Assembly: GCF_025602895.1 (NCBI RefSeq)
Contig: NW_026516352.1
Location: 32,582-96,581 of the forward strand
Direction of reading: 5' to 3'
DNA length: 64,000 nt
Source of the DNA: Polychytrium aggregatum
Taxonomy: Eukaryota; Chytridiomycota; Chytridiomycetes; Polychytriales
Positions 61,889 through 64,000 of the stretch are shown piece after piece (positions within the stretch are counted from its first letter, which is position 1; the number at the start of each line of letters is the position of its first letter). A program made the position numbers and the translations under genes. The notes beneath the pieces were generated by a model, which was not told the DNA's origin, did not search any database, and saw nothing but the letters and a program-made list of their open reading frames with translations.

Positions 61889-64000
61889 TTAGCGACGAAC
61901 TCCGGACGTCGCCTTCGGCTTTGAGGGATAGCGAAGGTGGAAGTCAGCAACAAGATCAGTGGCGTGGGAAACATTGGCAGCGGGCTCCCAAGACCGGTCA
62001 GTCTCGGAATAGCCCTTCCACTGAACCAAGTACTGTAAGCGACCACGGAAGAGCCGAGAATCGAGAACAGTCTCGACCTCAAACTCTTCCTGGGAGTTAA
62101 CAAGAATGGGAGGTGGTTCTGGTTGGGTGAACTCGGGAACAATGTCCTTCGTTCGGGGTTCAAGGAGGGATACATGGAAAACGGGGTGAACTTTAAGTGT
62201 GGAAGGGAGTTTAAGCTCAAAGGCAACGGGGTTGATGCGGCGAAGAACTTTAAAGGGGCCAAGCTTTTCTGGTCAAGCTTGTTGGAGGGACGAAGGGTGC
62301 GAATGTGGCGACGATCCAGGAAAACGAGGTCGCCAACGGAGATGTCGGGAGTGGGGAGACGGGATTTGTTGGCCTGCACAGTGTAGGACTCTTGGGCAAC
62401 CCGGAGGTTGGCCTTGAGATCCTCGAGAACGGTCTGAAGTCGGTCGACACGTTCTTCGGCAGAGGGCACAACAGAGGGATCACGAATGATAGAGGGATCG
62501 AAAATGGGGTGATGGCCATGGACTGCAAAGAAGGGAGTCATGCCAGTGGAGGTGTTTTCCGAGTTGTTGTAAGTGAACTCGGCAAGGGGAAGGTGAAGGG
62601 TCCAGTCGTCTTGCAGGTAATTGCAATGGATACGCAAATACTGCTCGATGACCTGGTTGAGAACCTCGGTCGAACCGTCGGTCTCGGGGTGGAAGGCAGA
62701 AGAAAGGGAAATCTTCGTCTTCAGAAGCTCATTGAAGCGCCTCCAGAAGGCCGAAGTAAACTGAGTTCCTCGGTCCGAAACAATAGACCGGGGACAACCA
62801 TGCAAGCGGAAGATGTGGGAGAGGAAGAGTTCGGCGGTTTGCTCGCCTGTAACCGTCTTCGTGGTGGGCACAAAGTGTGCTTGTTTGGACAGGCGGTCCT
62901 TAACCACGAAGATCGAGTCAAAACCGTTCGAAGGTGGGAGATCCGTGATGAAGTCCATCGACAGGTCCCACCAACGTTCGGAAGGAACGGGGAGAGGATG
63001 AAGTAAACCATAAGGGGAGTGACGGGACGGCTTGGCTCGCTGGCACGCTTCACAATTAGCAATGAAGCGACGCACAGACTTACGAAGCCGGGGCCAGTGA
63101 AAGTCCCGGGAGACGAGCTCAACGGTCTTGGCAAGACCAAAGTGACCAGCGGCAGCGGAGCAGTGACGTTGCTCAAACACTTTGAGCTGGAGCTCGGGGG
63201 AAGGGACAAACGATCAGGTCTTTAAAGTAAAGGAGACCGTCACGGAAGGAGTAATCGCCATCAAGACGTTTGGCGTTAAAGTCAGAAAGGAGGGAACAAG
63301 AAAGGGTGGCAGCTCGAATCTCGGAAAGAAAGTCGGGATTCGAGCCGATAACAGTGATGCTGTCGAGAGAAATAGACTCGAACAGCTGAAGGAAGTTGGT
63401 GGAGTGGAGGGAGTCACCAGGCTTTATCTCAAAGTCAGAACGGCGACTGAGAGCATCGGCTTTGGTGTTGAGACGACCAGGGCGGTGGTAAATGCGAAAA
63501 GCAAAGTCAGAAAGGAATTGGGCCCACCGGAACTGGCGGCGAGAAAGTTGAGAAGCGGCAGTGAACCGGGTAAGTTCTGATGATCAGAGAAAACAAGAGT
63601 GGGAATATCAGGGTCGGCAGCCATCAAGTAATGACGCCAGGCGGTAAAGGAATCGACAATGGCGAGGAGCTCTTTGTCGTGAGTGTCATAATTCACCTCG
63701 GCGGGACGGAAATTGCCGAGAGTGAAAAGCAACGGGGTGAAGAGCGCCGTCAGGGTCAAACTGAGAAAGGACGGCACCCAAAGCAAAGTCAGAAGCATCG
63801 GGCTCGATGACAGCGGTTTAGAGAAATCAAAAGTATCGAAGAATAGGTGCGGAAGTGAAGGGAAAGTTAAGAGAATCAAAAGCCTCTTGGGCCTCGGGAG
63901 GACCAAGAGAAGGTGGAGGGATTTGGTAGTGAGGGAAGTCAAAGGAACGAGCAAGTGCGGAAAAGTCCTTGACGAAGCGGCGGTAAAAGTTTTGCGAAAC
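61889..64000 (-). pseudogene. pol: Family 2 pol, partial, multiple frameshifts
   Basis: Corresponds to copy C pol from integrase/chromodomain (left) back to RT/RNase H (right). The integrase motifs (SMDFITDLP, SDRGTQFTSAFW, HPETDGSTEVLN) are readable in the frame from 63180 down to about 62265, where a missing T shifts the frame ahead of the chromodomain. Further indels relative to copy C lie near 63210, 63572, 63711, 63817, 63831, 63862, 63900, 63919, 63945 and 63991. Since nearly all are homopolymer length changes, poor consensus near a contig end is as likely as true decay. Confidence 0.88.

Larger units (their letters stand above)
61087..64000 (-). mobile_element. Ty3/gypsy chromovirus family 2, copy E (3' part; runs off right edge)
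   Basis: LTR at 61087-61876 followed by the 3' half of pol on the minus strand, the same family as copy C. Differences from copy C are almost all single-base homopolymer indels, increasing sharply after 63200. The 5 bp before the LTR (CTGAG, 61082-61086) would be the target duplication; its partner is outside the window. Confidence 0.95.

Overview
The window reads as a retrotransposon-rich stretch of a fungal genome, probably an early-diverging (chytrid-like) lineage. Host genes have short introns (mostly 43-119 bp) with GTAAGT/GTATGT donors and CTAAC-like branch points. The mobile elements are chromodomain Ty3/gypsy elements and a Tc1/mariner-type element that also encodes a Fanzor (eukaryotic TnpB-like) protein. 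Host genes are dominated by protein-kinase/pseudokinase proteins fused to Sel1 repeats. The lineage is inference; no rRNA or housekeeping marker is present.

Layout. 1-3402: 3' end of a Ty3 element (copy A) inserted in a pseudokinase gene (3403-4854). 5079-20634: one kinase-Sel1 gene (K3, minus strand) cut up by two complete Ty3 elements, copy C (6726-13132) in an exon and copy B (13263-19606) in an intron; both have 5-bp target duplications, and removing them restores an uninterrupted spliced frame. 20868-24226: a small membrane protein and a three-exon pseudokinase-Sel1 gene (K2). 24596-30062: a complete third-family Ty3 element (copy D) inside a 132-bp minisatellite that continues at 30063-31296. 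31543-38180: a CK1-like kinase, a Ser/Arg-rich gene, a 430-bp direct duplication, the intact kinase-Sel1 gene K4 (two exons), and a small gene. 38971-39669: a 260-275-bp tandem repeat. 40093-42794: two related unknown genes (X1, X2). 42810-46606: a transposon with 27-bp inverted ends and TA target duplication carrying an intact DD34E transposase and a frameshifted Fanzor; it interrupts host gene Y. 47672-53378: Sel1, F-box/Sel1, AT-hook, coiled-coil and lectin genes. 54814-59363: a gene whose 5' part is built of many tiny phase-0 exons. 59388-59810: an internally deleted relic of a transposase-Fanzor element. 60176-61086: a second transposase copy, truncated by another family-2 Ty3 element (copy E) that runs off the right end.

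The most notable system is the transposase-Fanzor element. Three loci show the same order (transposase then Fanzor, same strand, shared ends): one nearly complete, one deleted to a ~420-bp relic, and one truncated before any Fanzor would be reached. Fanzors are the eukaryotic relatives of the RNA-guided TnpB nucleases. The copy here keeps recognisable RuvC motifs and a zinc ribbon but is spread over seven overlapping frames.

Single-base homopolymer indels are concentrated at the far right end and occur elsewhere (copy B pol, the lectin gene, the Fanzor), so some 'pseudogenes' may be assembly artefacts.
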